From NCBI GenBank assembly GCA_945901125.1, contig CAMDKD010000007.1, positions 1 through 64,000 of the forward strand: a DNA stretch of 64,000 nucleotides, read 5' to 3'. The notes beneath the pieces are model-generated. The model was not told the origin of the DNA. It worked only from the letters and a program-made list of their open reading frames with translations, and ran no database searches. Position numbers and translations under genes: made by a program. Below, one piece after another: positions 35,581 to 45,871 of this stretch (its first letter is position 1; each line of letters begins with the position of its first letter). The DNA comes from Bordetella parapertussis. GTDB lineage: Bacteria; Pseudomonadota; Gammaproteobacteria; Burkholderiales; Burkholderiaceae_C.

Positions 35581-36096
35581 CAGTGTCCGGTTCTAAGTGC
35601 TTGATTTGAATAAGAGATTAGAGCACGTCCCACCTGCACTGAGAGGTCGATGCCCGATGTGGCCGCCGCAAGCCCTACCGCCAATCTGCGGTCTGCCCTG
35701 CGGCCACACAAGCCTATGCCTAGGAAAACGCTGAAACGGAATACCCCATTGCAGGTTTGTTGTGAACCTGCAAGGACCAAAGTGAGATTGTCGATACATA
35801 TGAACCTGATCTGGGTGCTTATTAAAATGTGCTTCTCCTGGCTTTTGCCGGTTGAAAAGCTGCGCATTTCCCGCACTTTTGTTCGTGGTTTTTCAATGAA
35901 CCCCATGGCTGTATGTGCCATGCCAGTTCGCCTTCAACTCGCCCGCATCCACCCGCCACCTGCCCGACGTCGCCGCTAAAGCGGTGAGTCCGGCGCATGA
36001 CTGCGCGGTATTCCCTTTTCTTTTTCCTGCATCAGCTGACGGCATCGTTGGGTCCACCGAGGCCCTGTGTTGTAACGCTATGAAAAGGAACGCATC
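35581..36096 (+). promoter_or_regulatory. rne: Long structured leader of rne
   Basis: The 516-bp gap between the divergent rluC and rne genes has no supported gene. It can fold: TGTGGCCGC (35658-35666) pairs perfectly with GCGGCCACA (35700-35708), and GCAGGTT (35751-35757) with AACCTGC (35765-35771). In E. coli the long rne 5' UTR lets RNase E regulate its own mRNA. Similar use here is inference. A purine-rich AAAAGGAACGCATC region with a ribosome-binding site lies just before the ATG. Confidence 0.5.
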
Positions 36097-38850
36097 ATGA
36101 AACGGATGCTTATCAACGCCACGCAAGCTGAAGAGCGCCGCCTGGCCATCGTCGACGGACAAAAACTGCTCGACTACGAAATCGAAATCGAAGGGCGCGA
36201 ACAGCGCAAAGGCAATATTTACAAGGCCGTGGTGACACGCGTCGAGCCGTCTCTGGAAGCTTGCTTTGTCGATTACGGCGAAGAGCGCCACGGTTTTCTG
36301 CCGTTCAAGGAAATTTCCAAACAGTATTTCTCCAACAACGTGTCTGCCTCACAGGCGCGCATACAAGACGTCATCCGCGAAGGTCAGGAACTGCTGATCC
36401 AAGTGGAAAAAGAAGAGCGCGGCAACAAAGGCGCGGCGCTGACCACCTTTGTTTCGCTGGCCGGCCGTTATGTGGTGCTGATGCCCAACAACCCGCGCGG
36501 CGGCGGCGTCAGCCGTCGCATCGAAGGCGACGACCGGGCCGAGCTCAAAGAAGCCATGGACCAGTTGGAATACCCCAACGGTATGTCCATCATCGCGCGC
36601 ACAGCAGGCATTGGCCGCAGCGCCCCCGAGTTGCAATGGGACTTGAATTACCTGCTCAAACTCTGGACCGCCATCGACGGCGAGGCCAAAGGCGGCAAAG
36701 GTGCGTTCCTCATTTACCAGGAATCCAGCTTGGTGATTCGCGCCATCCGGGATTACTTCAACAATGACATCGGCGACATACTGATAGACACCGATGACAT
36801 ATACGATCAGGCGCAGCAGTTCATGGCCCACGTCATGCCCGAGCATGCCGCCCGCGTCAAACGCTACCGCGACGACACGCCGCTGTTCAGCCGCTTCCAG
36901 ATCGAACACCAGATCGAATCCGCTTATGCACGCACTGTGACCCTGCCTTCCGGCGGCGCCATCGTGATCGACCACACCGAAGCACTGGTGTCGGTAGACG
37001 TGAACTCGGCTCGCGCCATCAAAGGCGGCGACATCGAAGAAACCGCTACCCGCACCAACTTGGAGGCCGCCGACGAAGTGGCCCGCCAAATGCGTTTGCG
37101 CGATTTGGGCGGCCTGATCGTCATCGACTTCATCGACATGGACGAATCGAAAAACCGCCGCGAAGTGGAAAACCGCTTGCGCGACGCGCTGCGCCAGGAT
37201 CGCGCGCGCGTTCAATTCGGCACCATCAGCAAATTCGGTTTGATGGAAATGAGCCGCCAGCGCTTGCGCCCGGCGCTCTCAGAAGGCGCGTCCATTCCCT
37301 GCCCGCGTTGTGGCGGCTCCGGCCATGTGCGCGACACCGAAAGCTCGGCGCTGCAAATTCTGCGGATCATCCAAGAAGAGTCGATGAAAGAAAACACCGC
37401 CGCCGTGCACGCGCAAGTGCCGGTGGAAGTCGCTTCTTTCCTATTGAATGAAAAGCGTCCGGAAATCGCCAAGATCGAGTTAAAGCAACGCACCCATGTG
37501 CTGCTGATCCCGAACAAAGGTTTGGAGACACCGAACTACAAACTCGAACGTCTGAAACACGACGACCCGCGTTTAGACAGCATTCAGGCCAGCTACAAAA
37601 TGGCCGAAGAGATCGAAGACCCGACGGCGGTCACCCGCCGTTCGCAAGAGCCGACCAACCGCCAGACGCCGGTCATCAAAGGTGTGTTGCCGGATATGCC
37701 GGCACCAGCGGCTGAAGCCCGCCCCCCCCGCACAGCTGAGACCCGCAGCACCGCTACAGCAACACCCGCAACCGGTGCAACAGCACCTGCTGAAAAAGGC
37801 TTTTTTGGCTGGCTCAAAGACTTGTTCAGCGGCGACAGCAAACCTGCTGCACCTGCGACAGACAAGAGCGGTACCAGCGCCAAACCCGGCGAACGCAGCG
37901 ACGGCCGCACCGGTGGTCGCAGCGGCTCCGACGGACGACGCGGCGGACGACGTGGTGAAGGCCGAGGAGAAGGTCGTGCTGACCGTGGCGAAGGCCGTGG
38001 TGAGCGCACAGAACGCCCTGATCGTGCAGAACGCGGTGACAAACCGGATGCCCGTGGCGGCGAACGTACCGAAGGCCGTGGTGGCCGCGGCGGTCGTGGC
38101 GACAGACAGGACAGACCGCGCCAAGAGCCTCGTATGGATGAAACAGTCGTGGCAGAAACACAAAACCCGTCAACCGACAACGCTGACAGCAACGCAGGCG
38201 ACCGTCCTGCCCGTCAAGGCCGTGAGCGCGGCGACGGCAGACGCGGTCGCGGTCGCCGTGGTGAACGCGCGCCCGTTGGTTCGCCGGACAGCACTGCGCC
38301 ATTGGAAGACATGCAGGCAACGCAAACACAAACGCATGTGGAACCACAAACCGCAGACAACGCGGGCGCAGATCACAGCGTGAGCACATCCAGCCAGGAG
38401 CAAACCCAGGAGCGCCGCGAACGTCGCGGTCGCGAACGCCCGGGTCGCGAGCGTCAGGCCCGTTCCAGCCAAGGCAGCGATGTATCCGCTATGTCTCAAC
38501 CGCTTGAACAACAAGCGCATGAAGCCACTGCTTACCAAGCTCAACCGTCAGCCGCTGCTGCTGCCCCTGCTGCGGCAACCATAGCCACTGCGATCAGCAT
38601 GCCCAAAGTCGGGTCCTACGATTTGCCACTGGCGCAGTTGCAGGATGTGGCGCAATCTTCAGGCTTGCAATGGGTCAATTCCAACCCTGAGCGTGTGGAG
38701 CAAATACAAGCAGCCATCGCTGCGGAACCTCGCCCGCCGCATGTACCGCGCGAGCGGGCTGCGCCTGTGGTGCTGGACGAAGGTCCGCTGATATTGGTGG
38801 AAACCAAACGCGATCTGGGTCAGTTACACATGCCGTTTGAAAATCAGTAA
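36097..38850 (+). CDS. rne: Ribonuclease E
   Basis: RNase E is the main endonuclease of mRNA decay and rRNA/tRNA processing and scaffolds the degradosome at the membrane. The N-terminal half has the S1 domain (NIYKAVVTRVEPSLEACFVDYGE in outline), DNase I-like catalytic Asp residues near 300 (VSVDVNSA) and 343 (VIDFIDMDE), and the zinc-link CPRCGGSGH near 402. From about 530 the protein is disordered, Ala/Pro then Arg/Gly/Glu-rich with repeated GRGE/RGER units, ending in a conserved VETKRDLGQLHMPFE tail. At 917 residues it is of usual length for the order. Confidence 0.97.
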   Translation: MKRMLINATQAEERRLAIVDGQKLLDYEIEIEGREQRKGNIYKAVVTRVEPSLEACFVDYGEERHGFLPFKEISKQYFSNNVSASQARIQDVIREGQELLIQVEKEERGNKGAALTTFVSLAGRYVVLMPNNPRGGGVSRRIEGDDRAELKEAMDQLEYPNGMSIIARTAGIGRSAPELQWDLNYLLKLWTAIDGEAKGGKGAFLIYQESSLVIRAIRDYFNNDIGDILIDTDDIYDQAQQFMAHVMPEHAARVKRYRDDTPLFSRFQIEHQIESAYARTVTLPSGGAIVIDHTEALVSVDVNSARAIKGGDIEETATRTNLEAADEVARQMRLRDLGGLIVIDFIDMDESKNRREVENRLRDALRQDRARVQFGTISKFGLMEMSRQRLRPALSEGASIPCPRCGGSGHVRDTESSALQILRIIQEESMKENTAAVHAQVPVEVASFLLNEKRPEIAKIELKQRTHVLLIPNKGLETPNYKLERLKHDDPRLDSIQASYKMAEEIEDPTAVTRRSQEPTNRQTPVIKGVLPDMPAPAAEARPPRTAETRSTATATPATGATAPAEKGFFGWLKDLFSGDSKPAAPATDKSGTSAKPGERSDGRTGGRSGSDGRRGGRRGEGRGEGRADRGEGRGERTERPDRAERGDKPDARGGERTEGRGGRGGRGDRQDRPRQEPRMDETVVAETQNPSTDNADSNAGDRPARQGRERGDGRRGRGRRGERAPVGSPDSTAPLEDMQATQTQTHVEPQTADNAGADHSVSTSSQEQTQERRERRGRERPGRERQARSSQGSDVSAMSQPLEQQAHEATAYQAQPSAAAAAPAAATIATAISMPKVGSYDLPLAQLQDVAQSSGLQWVNSNPERVEQIQAAIAAEPRPPHVPRERAAPVVLDEGPLILVETKRDLGQLHMPFENQ

Positions 38851-38872
38851 TTAACCAGACCCGTCTGCCAAA

Positions 38873-38900
38873 GGGCAAGCTGAACGCTTGCCCTTTTTTT
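38873..38900 (+). terminator. Intrinsic terminator of rne
   Basis: An 8-bp stem GGGCAAGC-tgaac-GCTTGCCC followed by seven T residues lies 22 bases after the rne stop. It also falls just before the convergent hemY stop; the leftward strand has only a three-U tail, so it works mainly rightward. Confidence 0.9.
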
Positions 38901-38906
38901 ATGTGT

Positions 38907-40193
38907 TCAAACCTTGGCCGACAGCTTCCAACAAGCCAAAGCCTGGGCCGTATCGCCCTTGTTTTCGGCCAGTTCAGCCAGTGCCCGCCAGGCCTGGCGC
39001 TGCAACTCACCGCCGGACAAACGCGGCGCGACTTGCTCCAGCATTTGCTGCGCCTTGCCCCACAAACCGTGGCGCAGACAAACCATGCCGCTTAAATACT
39101 GCAACTCCAGACTGCGCGGGTTGGCCAGGCGCGCCTGCTCTATGCGTGCCAGCCATTCACTGTCGGGCTCGACCGCGTGCAAAGCAGATGACAAGACCTT
39201 CACCATGCGCTGGCGCTGAACCGGCAACTGCGTCTCGCTGTTGTTGATCAAAGCCTGCCAGACCGGCAGCAGCCATTGCAAGGCAATTTGAGGATCGCCC
39301 TGAACCTTTAATAAGCATTGCGCCGCGTGCAAGGCCAACTCGGGCATGGCGCGTTCTTCGGCTTGCAGCAGTTTCCAACTGGTTTGTAACTGGCTGCTGT
39401 CGTGGCAATCGTCCAGACAAGCCATGGCCAAACCGCGCACCAGACTGGCGGCGGCGCTGGCGGAAAACGCACCGTGCTTGGCCAATAAACGTGCCGTGTC
39501 CAAGGCGGGTAAATGCTGCAAGCTCATGCGATCTGCCTTGAGACGCAAACGCAAAGCCATGGTGCGGCGCACCGTGCCTTGCGGCAACTGCGCCAGCCAT
39601 TGCTGGGCTTTCTGGCTGTCGCGGTCATTCAATGCCCAGCGTGCCGCATTCAAATAAGCGGCATCACGCAACTCCAAGGTCTGACTGACGCGCCGGCCTT
39701 CATCATGAACCAGCACTTGCTGAAAATGCAGTTCCCGGGCGGCCTGGTCGCGCAAGGCATGGGCGCTTTCAGCCGCCAGCAAATGCAACAGGCTGCGCAT
39801 CAAAGTCAACGACATCTGGTGCGGCGATTCGCCGCTGTCCAGCAAGCTGTCCACCTGGCTCAAGCCTTGCAATGCGGCTTTGCGTGAGCGTAAAAAACGC
39901 CCGGTCATCCACAGCAACATGGCATTGAGCAAAGACTGTTGGGCTGAACGCTCGCGCTGTTGAGCGCGCCAGCGGCGTGCCTGCACAGGCAATTCGAACA
40001 TGCTGAACAAGCCGCGCAATGCCGCGTAAAGCAGCACAAAAGAAGACAGCAAGCCGATCACCACCAGATTCAGCGACATGTCCAAACGGTAGGGCGGGAC
40101 AAACAAAGTCACCGTGCCGGCTTGCATGCTCAGCCCCAACGCCACGGCCACTGCAATGCCGAAAAGCGACAGTAACCACAAAGACCAGCGCAT
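38907..40193 (-). CDS. hemY: HemY-like heme-biosynthesis-associated TPR membrane protein
   Basis: HemY of this type is a membrane protein encoded with hemCDX; its role in protoheme synthesis remains unclear and it is not the oxidase of the same name in Gram-positive bacteria. Two membrane helices are visible (residues 1-25, 40-62) and the rest is helical, with TPR-like pairs (LNAARWALNDRDSQKAQQWL; MVCLRHGLWGKAQQML). Length 428 residues. It lies one base after hemX in the leftward operon. Confidence 0.9.
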   Translation of the reverse strand: MRWSLWLLSLFGIAVAVALGLSMQAGTVTLFVPPYRLDMSLNLVVIGLLSSFVLLYAALRGLFSMFELPVQARRWRAQQRERSAQQSLLNAMLLWMTGRFLRSRKAALQGLSQVDSLLDSGESPHQMSLTLMRSLLHLLAAESAHALRDQAARELHFQQVLVHDEGRRVSQTLELRDAAYLNAARWALNDRDSQKAQQWLAQLPQGTVRRTMALRLRLKADRMSLQHLPALDTARLLAKHGAFSASAAASLVRGLAMACLDDCHDSSQLQTSWKLLQAEERAMPELALHAAQCLLKVQGDPQIALQWLLPVWQALINNSETQLPVQRQRMVKVLSSALHAVEPDSEWLARIEQARLANPRSLELQYLSGMVCLRHGLWGKAQQMLEQVAPRLSGGELQRQAWRALAELAENKGDTAQALACWKLSAKV

Positions 40194-40194
40194 G

Positions 40195-41259
40195 TCAGCG
40201 GCCTGCCGATGCAGTGGCCAGTGCCGCCAGCGAGCCGTCGAGACGGGGAATATCGGTCTGACGGATTTGTGACTGCACTTGCTTCATCAAGGTTTGTGCG
40301 GCGTGACCCTGGCGCGAGGCGGTGTCAAAAAACTGCGCCAGGTCACGCTCAGTCACCGCGAGATCGTTGCGCGCAGACGCAATCTGGCGCGACAACAGCG
40401 CCAGACGGGCATTGAGCAAACGCAGCTTCATGTTTTCACGCACAAAAAAACTTTGCTCCGGCGACAGCATCGCAGCCTCGGGTTGCTCAATGCGACTGAC
40501 GCGCACCAGTCCTGAGACTTCGGCCCAGATGCGCTGACCGACAGTGGCCCAATCTTTGTCTTGCCAGATTTGCGCCCAGGTGCGCAACGGCGCTTTGTCC
40601 GGCGCATGCACCGAGCGGGTGTTTGGCCCCACCGCATTCAGCACCGGCAAAGTGTCGACCAACGCCACCAGTTCATCCAGGCGAATCAACAATCCGGGTA
40701 TGTCGGTCAGGCTGGTCGACTGCAGCCTTTCAATGTCATGCTGTAAGGCGCGCAGCACCGGGGCCAGGCGCGGTTGCGGCACTTTGCCAAGGCGTTTTTG
40801 GGCGGTTTGCAAAGCAGCCAGCATGGGTTGCACGCTGCCTGTCAATTCGGCCTGCTGCTGGGCCAGACCGAGGGCGGATTCGATATCAACCACCAGGTTT
40901 TCATCCCGCGAGCGCGACAGGCTTTGCATCAATTCTTCCAATTGACTGCGCTGTAGGGCGACTTCACTCAAACGCGCATCCAGCAAAGCCACGCGCGCAG
41001 CAGTTTCCTGCGTCAGTTGTTCTGCATGCTTGGCCATGCTATTGGCCTGTACCGATAACTGGCCGGCATCCGCGCTTTGCCGCGCCAGTTGCTCTTGCAT
41101 GGTGGACAACTTCAACCACAGTTGCAAACACGCCAGTGCGCACAATACAGCCAGCACCAAGCTCAACACCAGCAATTTTTGACGCCACCAGACTAAGCGA
41201 ACAGGCGTTGGAATACTTGCAGTGGTTTCGGGTTTGTCGTTAATCGGGGCACTGCTCAT
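40195..41259 (-). CDS. hemX: HemX-like membrane protein
   Basis: Proteins of this family are annotated as uroporphyrinogen-III C-methyltransferase-like but lack a methyltransferase fold. The 354-residue product has one membrane helix (about residues 31-51: LLVLSLVLAVLCALACLQLW), then a periplasmic coiled coil rich in Gln/Leu/Arg, and a C-terminal helical domain (SFFVRENMKLRLLNARLALL). The start at 41259 overlaps the hemD stop as ATGA. Confidence 0.88.
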   Translation of the reverse strand: MSSAPINDKPETTASIPTPVRLVWWRQKLLVLSLVLAVLCALACLQLWLKLSTMQEQLARQSADAGQLSVQANSMAKHAEQLTQETAARVALLDARLSEVALQRSQLEELMQSLSRSRDENLVVDIESALGLAQQQAELTGSVQPMLAALQTAQKRLGKVPQPRLAPVLRALQHDIERLQSTSLTDIPGLLIRLDELVALVDTLPVLNAVGPNTRSVHAPDKAPLRTWAQIWQDKDWATVGQRIWAEVSGLVRVSRIEQPEAAMLSPEQSFFVRENMKLRLLNARLALLSRQIASARNDLAVTERDLAQFFDTASRQGHAAQTLMKQVQSQIRQTDIPRLDGSLAALATASAGR

Positions 41260-42047
41260 GCCAATGATTCTAATGAGGCCAGCAATGCGCCAATCACGGG
41301 TTTGCAAACCAGCACCCGGCCCGCCCCCATGCGTGAGGCCGCTGACCCTATGCGTTCATGGGTGGCAATGGCGGTGGCGGCTGACCAATCCTGAGTCGGC
41401 AACAGCTTTTGCAAATAAACGATGGCCTGCGAACTGCTGAACACCCAGATGCTGCCATCGCTTGCCGCCAGGCCCGCCTGCTCAAGTTGTTCTTGTGTCC
41501 ATTGTGGACAGCCTCGCTGATAAACGGCCAAGGTGTTGACCGTCACGCCTGCAAGTGCCAGTTGTTGCATCAACCAATCACGGCCCACGCCTTGCGCGGC
41601 GGTCTCCGCCTGATCCACCTCGCTGCCACGCAATACCAACACCGGCTTGGCAGGCACCAACCCCGCTTGCACCACTTGCCACAAAGCTTCGGTGTCGAAT
41701 TGAGCCGAGTCTGCCGCTGGAGCGTCGATCAAATACGCGGGCACGCCCGCTGCCAACAAGGCATGACGGGTGCCCGGACCGGTGGCCCAGCAGCGGGTGT
41801 TGCCCCAACCCGAAACAGGTATGCCAGAGTTGAACGTATGGGTGACTGCATTGCTACTCACAAACATGACCGATTGGAATTGCTGCCAATCGGCAAGGGC
41901 TTGATGAATGGGGGCTTGATTTGTCGCGGGCGCGATATCAATCAACGGCCAATTGAGGACTTCATAACCGGCGGTCTGTAATCCCCGGATCCAGGCCTGG
42001 CTGTCGCTGTACGGTCGGGTCAGAATGACGCGGCGCACGGCGCTCAA
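41256..42047 (-). CDS. hemD: Uroporphyrinogen-III synthase
   Basis: HemD closes hydroxymethylbilane into uroporphyrinogen III with inversion of ring D. The sequence is poorly conserved, but the VRRVILTRPYSDSQAWI start, VMFVSSNAV, CWATGPGTRHAL and the C-terminal AIATHERIGSAAS are recognisable. Translation seems to begin at a TTG directly after the hemC stop; a GTG three codons later is possible. The 263-residue length is normal. Confidence 0.92.
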   Translation of the reverse strand: MSAVRRVILTRPYSDSQAWIRGLQTAGYEVLNWPLIDIAPATNQAPIHQALADWQQFQSVMFVSSNAVTHTFNSGIPVSGWGNTRCWATGPGTRHALLAAGVPAYLIDAPAADSAQFDTEALWQVVQAGLVPAKPVLVLRGSEVDQAETAAQGVGRDWLMQQLALAGVTVNTLAVYQRGCPQWTQEQLEQAGLAASDGSIWVFSSSQAIVYLQKLLPTQDWSAATAIATHERIGSAASRMGAGRVLVCKPVIGALLASLESLA

Positions 42048-42959
42048 TTAACCTGCCCCCTGGGCCCGCAATTGACGCGCCGCCGACAGGCCCAGCGCTT
42101 CAGCATCTTCCAGCGTGGCCACCTCGCCCTGGCTGTGGGCGCGTACCAAGGGTGCCTGCGTGTTGTCCGGGTTGCCCCAGGCCGCGTGTAAATCCAGTAC
42201 ATCGCCGTGCAAGACCGCGTGCGCCGCCAACGGCATGGAGCAACTGCCGCCCATGGCGCGGCTGACTGCGCGTTCGGCCGCCACCGCCAGCCAGGTGGTC
42301 TGGTGCGCCAGCGGTTTCAAAATGCTGCGCACATCGTCGCGCGCCATTCGGATTTCTATGCCCAACGCGCCTTGCCCGGCGGCAGGCAGCATTTCAGTGG
42401 TATCAAAAATATGGCGTATGCGGTCTGCCAGACCCAGACGTTTCAAGCCTGCCGCCGCCAGCACAATACCGTCGTAATGGCCTTCATCCAATTTGCGCAA
42501 GCGGGTATCGAGGTTGCCGCGCAAAGGTTCGATTTGCAAATCCGGGCGCAAAGCACGCAACAACACGGTACGGCGCAGGCTGGAGGTGCCGACCACCGCG
42601 CCCAGAGGAAGATCTTGCAATTTGGCGTACTGCGAAGACACCCAAGCGTCGCGCGGGTCTTCACGCTCCATCACACAGGCCAACTCAAAGCCGGGCGGCA
42701 TGTCCATGGGCACATCCTTGAGCGAATGCACGGCCAAGTCGGCGCTGCCATCTTCAAGCGCGACTTCAAGCTCTTTGACAAACAAACCCTTGCCGCCGAC
42801 TTTGCTTAATGAGCGATCGAGTATCTGGTCGCCTTGCGTGGTCATGCCGAGAATGTCAACCAGGCAACCGCGAGCGCGCAGCAAATCCTGCATGTGGTAT
42901 GCCTGCCATAAGGCCAGACGGCTTTCGCGTGTTGCGATGGTGAGATGGGGTGTGCTCAA
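42048..42959 (-). CDS. hemC: Hydroxymethylbilane synthase (porphobilinogen deaminase)
   Basis: HemC polymerises four porphobilinogens on a dipyrromethane cofactor. The N-terminal LTIATRESRLALWQA, GGKGLFVKELE, LAVHSLKDVPMDMP and the cofactor-binding Cys in GGSCSMPLAAHA fit. No ATG matches the family start: TTG at 42959 gives MSTPHLTIATRES, and an upstream TTG at 42986 adds nine residues. Neither has a clear ribosome-binding site. It is divergent from ppc and leads the hemCDXY operon. Confidence 0.95.
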   Translation of the reverse strand: MSTPHLTIATRESRLALWQAYHMQDLLRARGCLVDILGMTTQGDQILDRSLSKVGGKGLFVKELEVALEDGSADLAVHSLKDVPMDMPPGFELACVMEREDPRDAWVSSQYAKLQDLPLGAVVGTSSLRRTVLLRALRPDLQIEPLRGNLDTRLRKLDEGHYDGIVLAAAGLKRLGLADRIRHIFDTTEMLPAAGQGALGIEIRMARDDVRSILKPLAHQTTWLAVAAERAVSRAMGGSCSMPLAAHAVLHGDVLDLHAAWGNPDNTQAPLVRAHSQGEVATLEDAEALGLSAARQLRAQGAG

Positions 42960-43051
42960 AACAAGGGACCAGGGGCCGTCAGTCAATGGGGCGGGTGGAT
43001 GCTAGCATGGCCTTTCGTCGTGGTTTTCCCTCTGTGTCACTCAGTTTTCCC

Positions 43052-45871
43052 ATGAACACTTCAACGCATCGCAAGCCCGCCGCTAAGCGCCGAACCCCAT
43101 CTTTATCCAGCCATGAACGGCCGCTGGTCGACGATATACGCTGGCTGGGCCGCATATTAGGCGACGTCATACGCGAACAAGAAGGCGAAAACGCTTTCGC
43201 TCTGGTAGAGCAAATCCGCAGGCTGTCTGTGGCGTTTCGCCGGGATGCAGATACACAGGCAGGAACTGCCTTAAAAAAACTGCTGACCTCTTTGAGCAGC
43301 GAACAAGCCGTCAGCGTGATTCGCGCCTTCACCTATTTCAGTCACCTGTCCAACCTGGCCGAGGACCAGCACCATATCCGTCGCCAACAAGCGCATGACC
43401 GCGCAGGGGACGTGCATACCGGCAGCCTGGCTTCATCGTTAAGCAAACTCAAGGCGGCAGGCGTCAGCACCAAAGCCATACGCCAGGCATTGGCGCAAGC
43501 GCATATTTCACCGGTGCTGACCGCACACCCGACCGAGGTGCAACGCAAAAGCATTTTGGACGCAGAGCGCGGCATTGCAGCCTGTCTGCAATCGCGCGAC
43601 GACATTGTGTCGCGCGGCAGCGATGCAACCAGCGTGCGCCAATTGGCCCAGGTCGATGCCCTGGTGCGCGCACGCGTGCTGCAACTGTGGCAAACGCGCC
43701 TCTTGCGCTTTACCAAACTCACCGTGGCCGATGAGATCGAAAACGCCATGGGCTATTACGAGTCGACGTTTCTGGCTGAAATACCCAAGCTCTATGCTGA
43801 CCTGGAACACGAACTCGGCGGCCAGGCCATCGCCTCGTTTTTCCGCATGGGCCAGTGGATGGGCGGCGACCGCGACGGCAACCCGAACGTGAACGCCGAC
43901 ACACTCGACCTGGCCATGAAACGCCAGTGCGAAGTGGTGTTGCGCCATTACCTGACCGAAGTGCATTGGCTGGGCGGCGAGTTGTCCACCTCCGCCATGC
44001 TGGTCGGTGTGCCGGCTGCTTTGCAGGTGCTGGCCGATTCTTCCCCTGACACCAACGCACACCGCCAGGACGAACCTTACCGGCGCAGCCTGACTTTCAT
44101 TTACGCCCGCTTAGCGGCGAGTCTGCTGCACTTGGCCGGCAAAGAAGCGGCGCGTCACGCTTTGCCGCCGCAGCAGCCTTACCCGGATGCGCAAGCGTTT
44201 TTGACAGACCTGCAAACGCTGAATGACGCATTGAGCGCACAACACGCACAAGCGTTAGCGCTGCCGCGACTGCGACCGTTGATACGCGCGGTGCAAGTGT
44301 TTGGTTTTCATTTAGCGACTGTGGATTTGCGCCAAAGCTCGGACCAGCATGAATTGGTGGTGGCCGAGTTGCTCAAAGCCGCAGACATAGAAGCACATTA
44401 CCTCAAACAAAATGAAGCAAGCCGACAGGCTTTGTTGTTACAAGCCTTGAACGATCCGCGTCCGCTGCGCATTCCCGGCCACAATTACAGCGCGCTCAGC
44501 GTGTCTGAATTGGGTATTTTTGAAACCGCCAAACGCATACGGCAAGACCACGGCGCTGATGCCATACGACACGCCATCATCAGCCACACCGAAACCGTCA
44601 GCGATTTGCTGGAAGTGTTGTTGCTGCAAAAAGAAACCGGGCTATTGGCAAGCAGCCTCAAAGAGTCGCCGGTGGCCTCGCTCATCGTGGTGCCTTTGTT
44701 TGAAACGATTGAAGACTTGCAACAAGCGCCGCTCATCATGCGCGACTATTTCGCCCTGCCAGGCATCGCTGCCTTGGTGGCACGCAGCAGCGGCGAACAA
44801 GACATCATGCTCGGCTATTCGGACAGCAACAAAGACGGCGGCATCTTCACCAGCAACTGGTCGCTGTACCAAGCGGAAATTGCTTTGGTCGATGTGTTCA
44901 ATACGCTCGAAGAAGTGCACGGCATCACGCTGCGCTTGTTCCACGGTCGCGGAGGTACGGTGGGGCGCGGCGGCGGTCCGAGTTACGACGCCATACTGGC
45001 GCAACCGCCCGGCACGGTGCGCGGGCAAATTCGATTGACCGAGCAAGGCGAAGTCATCAATTCCAAATACGCCAACCCCATGTTGGGACGGCGTAACCTG
45101 GAAACACTGGTGGCCGCTACGCTTGAAGCCAGCTTGCTGCCGGCGCAACGCGGCGCGCCACGGACTTTCATCGAAGCCGCGCAACTGCTTTCACACCACA
45201 GCATGTCGTCTTACCGGTCTTTGGTTTACGACACACCGGGTTTCAGCGATTATTTTTTTGAAGCCACGCCGCTGCGCGAAATCGCCGGACTCAACATAGG
45301 TTCGCGCCCTGCTTCGCGCAAACCGTCGCAACGCATAGAAGACTTGCGCGCCATTCCCTGGGGGTTTAGTTGGGCCCAATGCCGCTTGACCCTGCCCGGG
45401 TGGTTGGGTTTCGGTTCGGCAGTGAACGCATTCGTTGAAGAACACCCCACGCTGTCGCACACACAAGCGCTGGCGCTGCTGCGCCGCATGCACAAGGACT
45501 GGCCGTTTTTCCGCACACTGCTCTCGAACATGGACATGGTGATGGCCAAGTCAGACCTGGCGCTGGCCTCGCGTTACGCCGAACTGGTCAGCGATGCGCG
45601 CTTGCGTAAAAAGATTTTCAAAGCGATTGAAGCGGAATGGCATTTGACGGCGAATGCGCTGCAACTCATCACCGGTGCTAAACAACGTTTGGCCAATAAC
45701 GAATCACTGGCGCGGTCTATCAAACACCGTTTTCCCTACATTGATCCGCTGCACCATTTGCAAGTCGAACTCATACGCAGACACCGCGCCGGTATCACCG
45801 ATGAGCGGGCGCAACGCGGCATACATTTGTCGATCAACGGCATTGCGGCGGGGTTGAGGAATACTGGTTAA
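43052..45871 (+). CDS. ppc: Phosphoenolpyruvate carboxylase
   Basis: Ppc carboxylates PEP to oxaloacetate, refilling the TCA cycle. The 939-residue protein has the catalytic His in VLTAHPTEVQRKS, the GQWMGGDRDGNPNV loop, FHGRGGTVGRGGGPSYDAI and the LGYSDSNKDGG block. The ATG at 43052 is chosen since upstream in-frame starts run into the hemC promoter region. Its stop overlaps that of the convergent FitB-type toxin gene. Confidence 0.97.
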   Translation: MNTSTHRKPAAKRRTPSLSSHERPLVDDIRWLGRILGDVIREQEGENAFALVEQIRRLSVAFRRDADTQAGTALKKLLTSLSSEQAVSVIRAFTYFSHLSNLAEDQHHIRRQQAHDRAGDVHTGSLASSLSKLKAAGVSTKAIRQALAQAHISPVLTAHPTEVQRKSILDAERGIAACLQSRDDIVSRGSDATSVRQLAQVDALVRARVLQLWQTRLLRFTKLTVADEIENAMGYYESTFLAEIPKLYADLEHELGGQAIASFFRMGQWMGGDRDGNPNVNADTLDLAMKRQCEVVLRHYLTEVHWLGGELSTSAMLVGVPAALQVLADSSPDTNAHRQDEPYRRSLTFIYARLAASLLHLAGKEAARHALPPQQPYPDAQAFLTDLQTLNDALSAQHAQALALPRLRPLIRAVQVFGFHLATVDLRQSSDQHELVVAELLKAADIEAHYLKQNEASRQALLLQALNDPRPLRIPGHNYSALSVSELGIFETAKRIRQDHGADAIRHAIISHTETVSDLLEVLLLQKETGLLASSLKESPVASLIVVPLFETIEDLQQAPLIMRDYFALPGIAALVARSSGEQDIMLGYSDSNKDGGIFTSNWSLYQAEIALVDVFNTLEEVHGITLRLFHGRGGTVGRGGGPSYDAILAQPPGTVRGQIRLTEQGEVINSKYANPMLGRRNLETLVAATLEASLLPAQRGAPRTFIEAAQLLSHHSMSSYRSLVYDTPGFSDYFFEATPLREIAGLNIGSRPASRKPSQRIEDLRAIPWGFSWAQCRLTLPGWLGFGSAVNAFVEEHPTLSHTQALALLRRMHKDWPFFRTLLSNMDMVMAKSDLALASRYAELVSDARLRKKIFKAIEAEWHLTANALQLITGAKQRLANNESLARSIKHRFPYIDPLHHLQVELIRRHRAGITDERAQRGIHLSINGIAAGLRNTG

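Noticed and set aside
35577..35921. A 114-residue leftward frame in the rne-rluC gap
   Set aside because: No ribosome-binding site or family motif, and the region fits an rne leader better.
37900..38470. Repeated GGTGAAGGCCGTGGT-like units that could be a DNA repeat array
   Set aside because: They are in frame within rne and encode the Arg/Gly/Glu-rich RNA-binding tail usual for RNase E.
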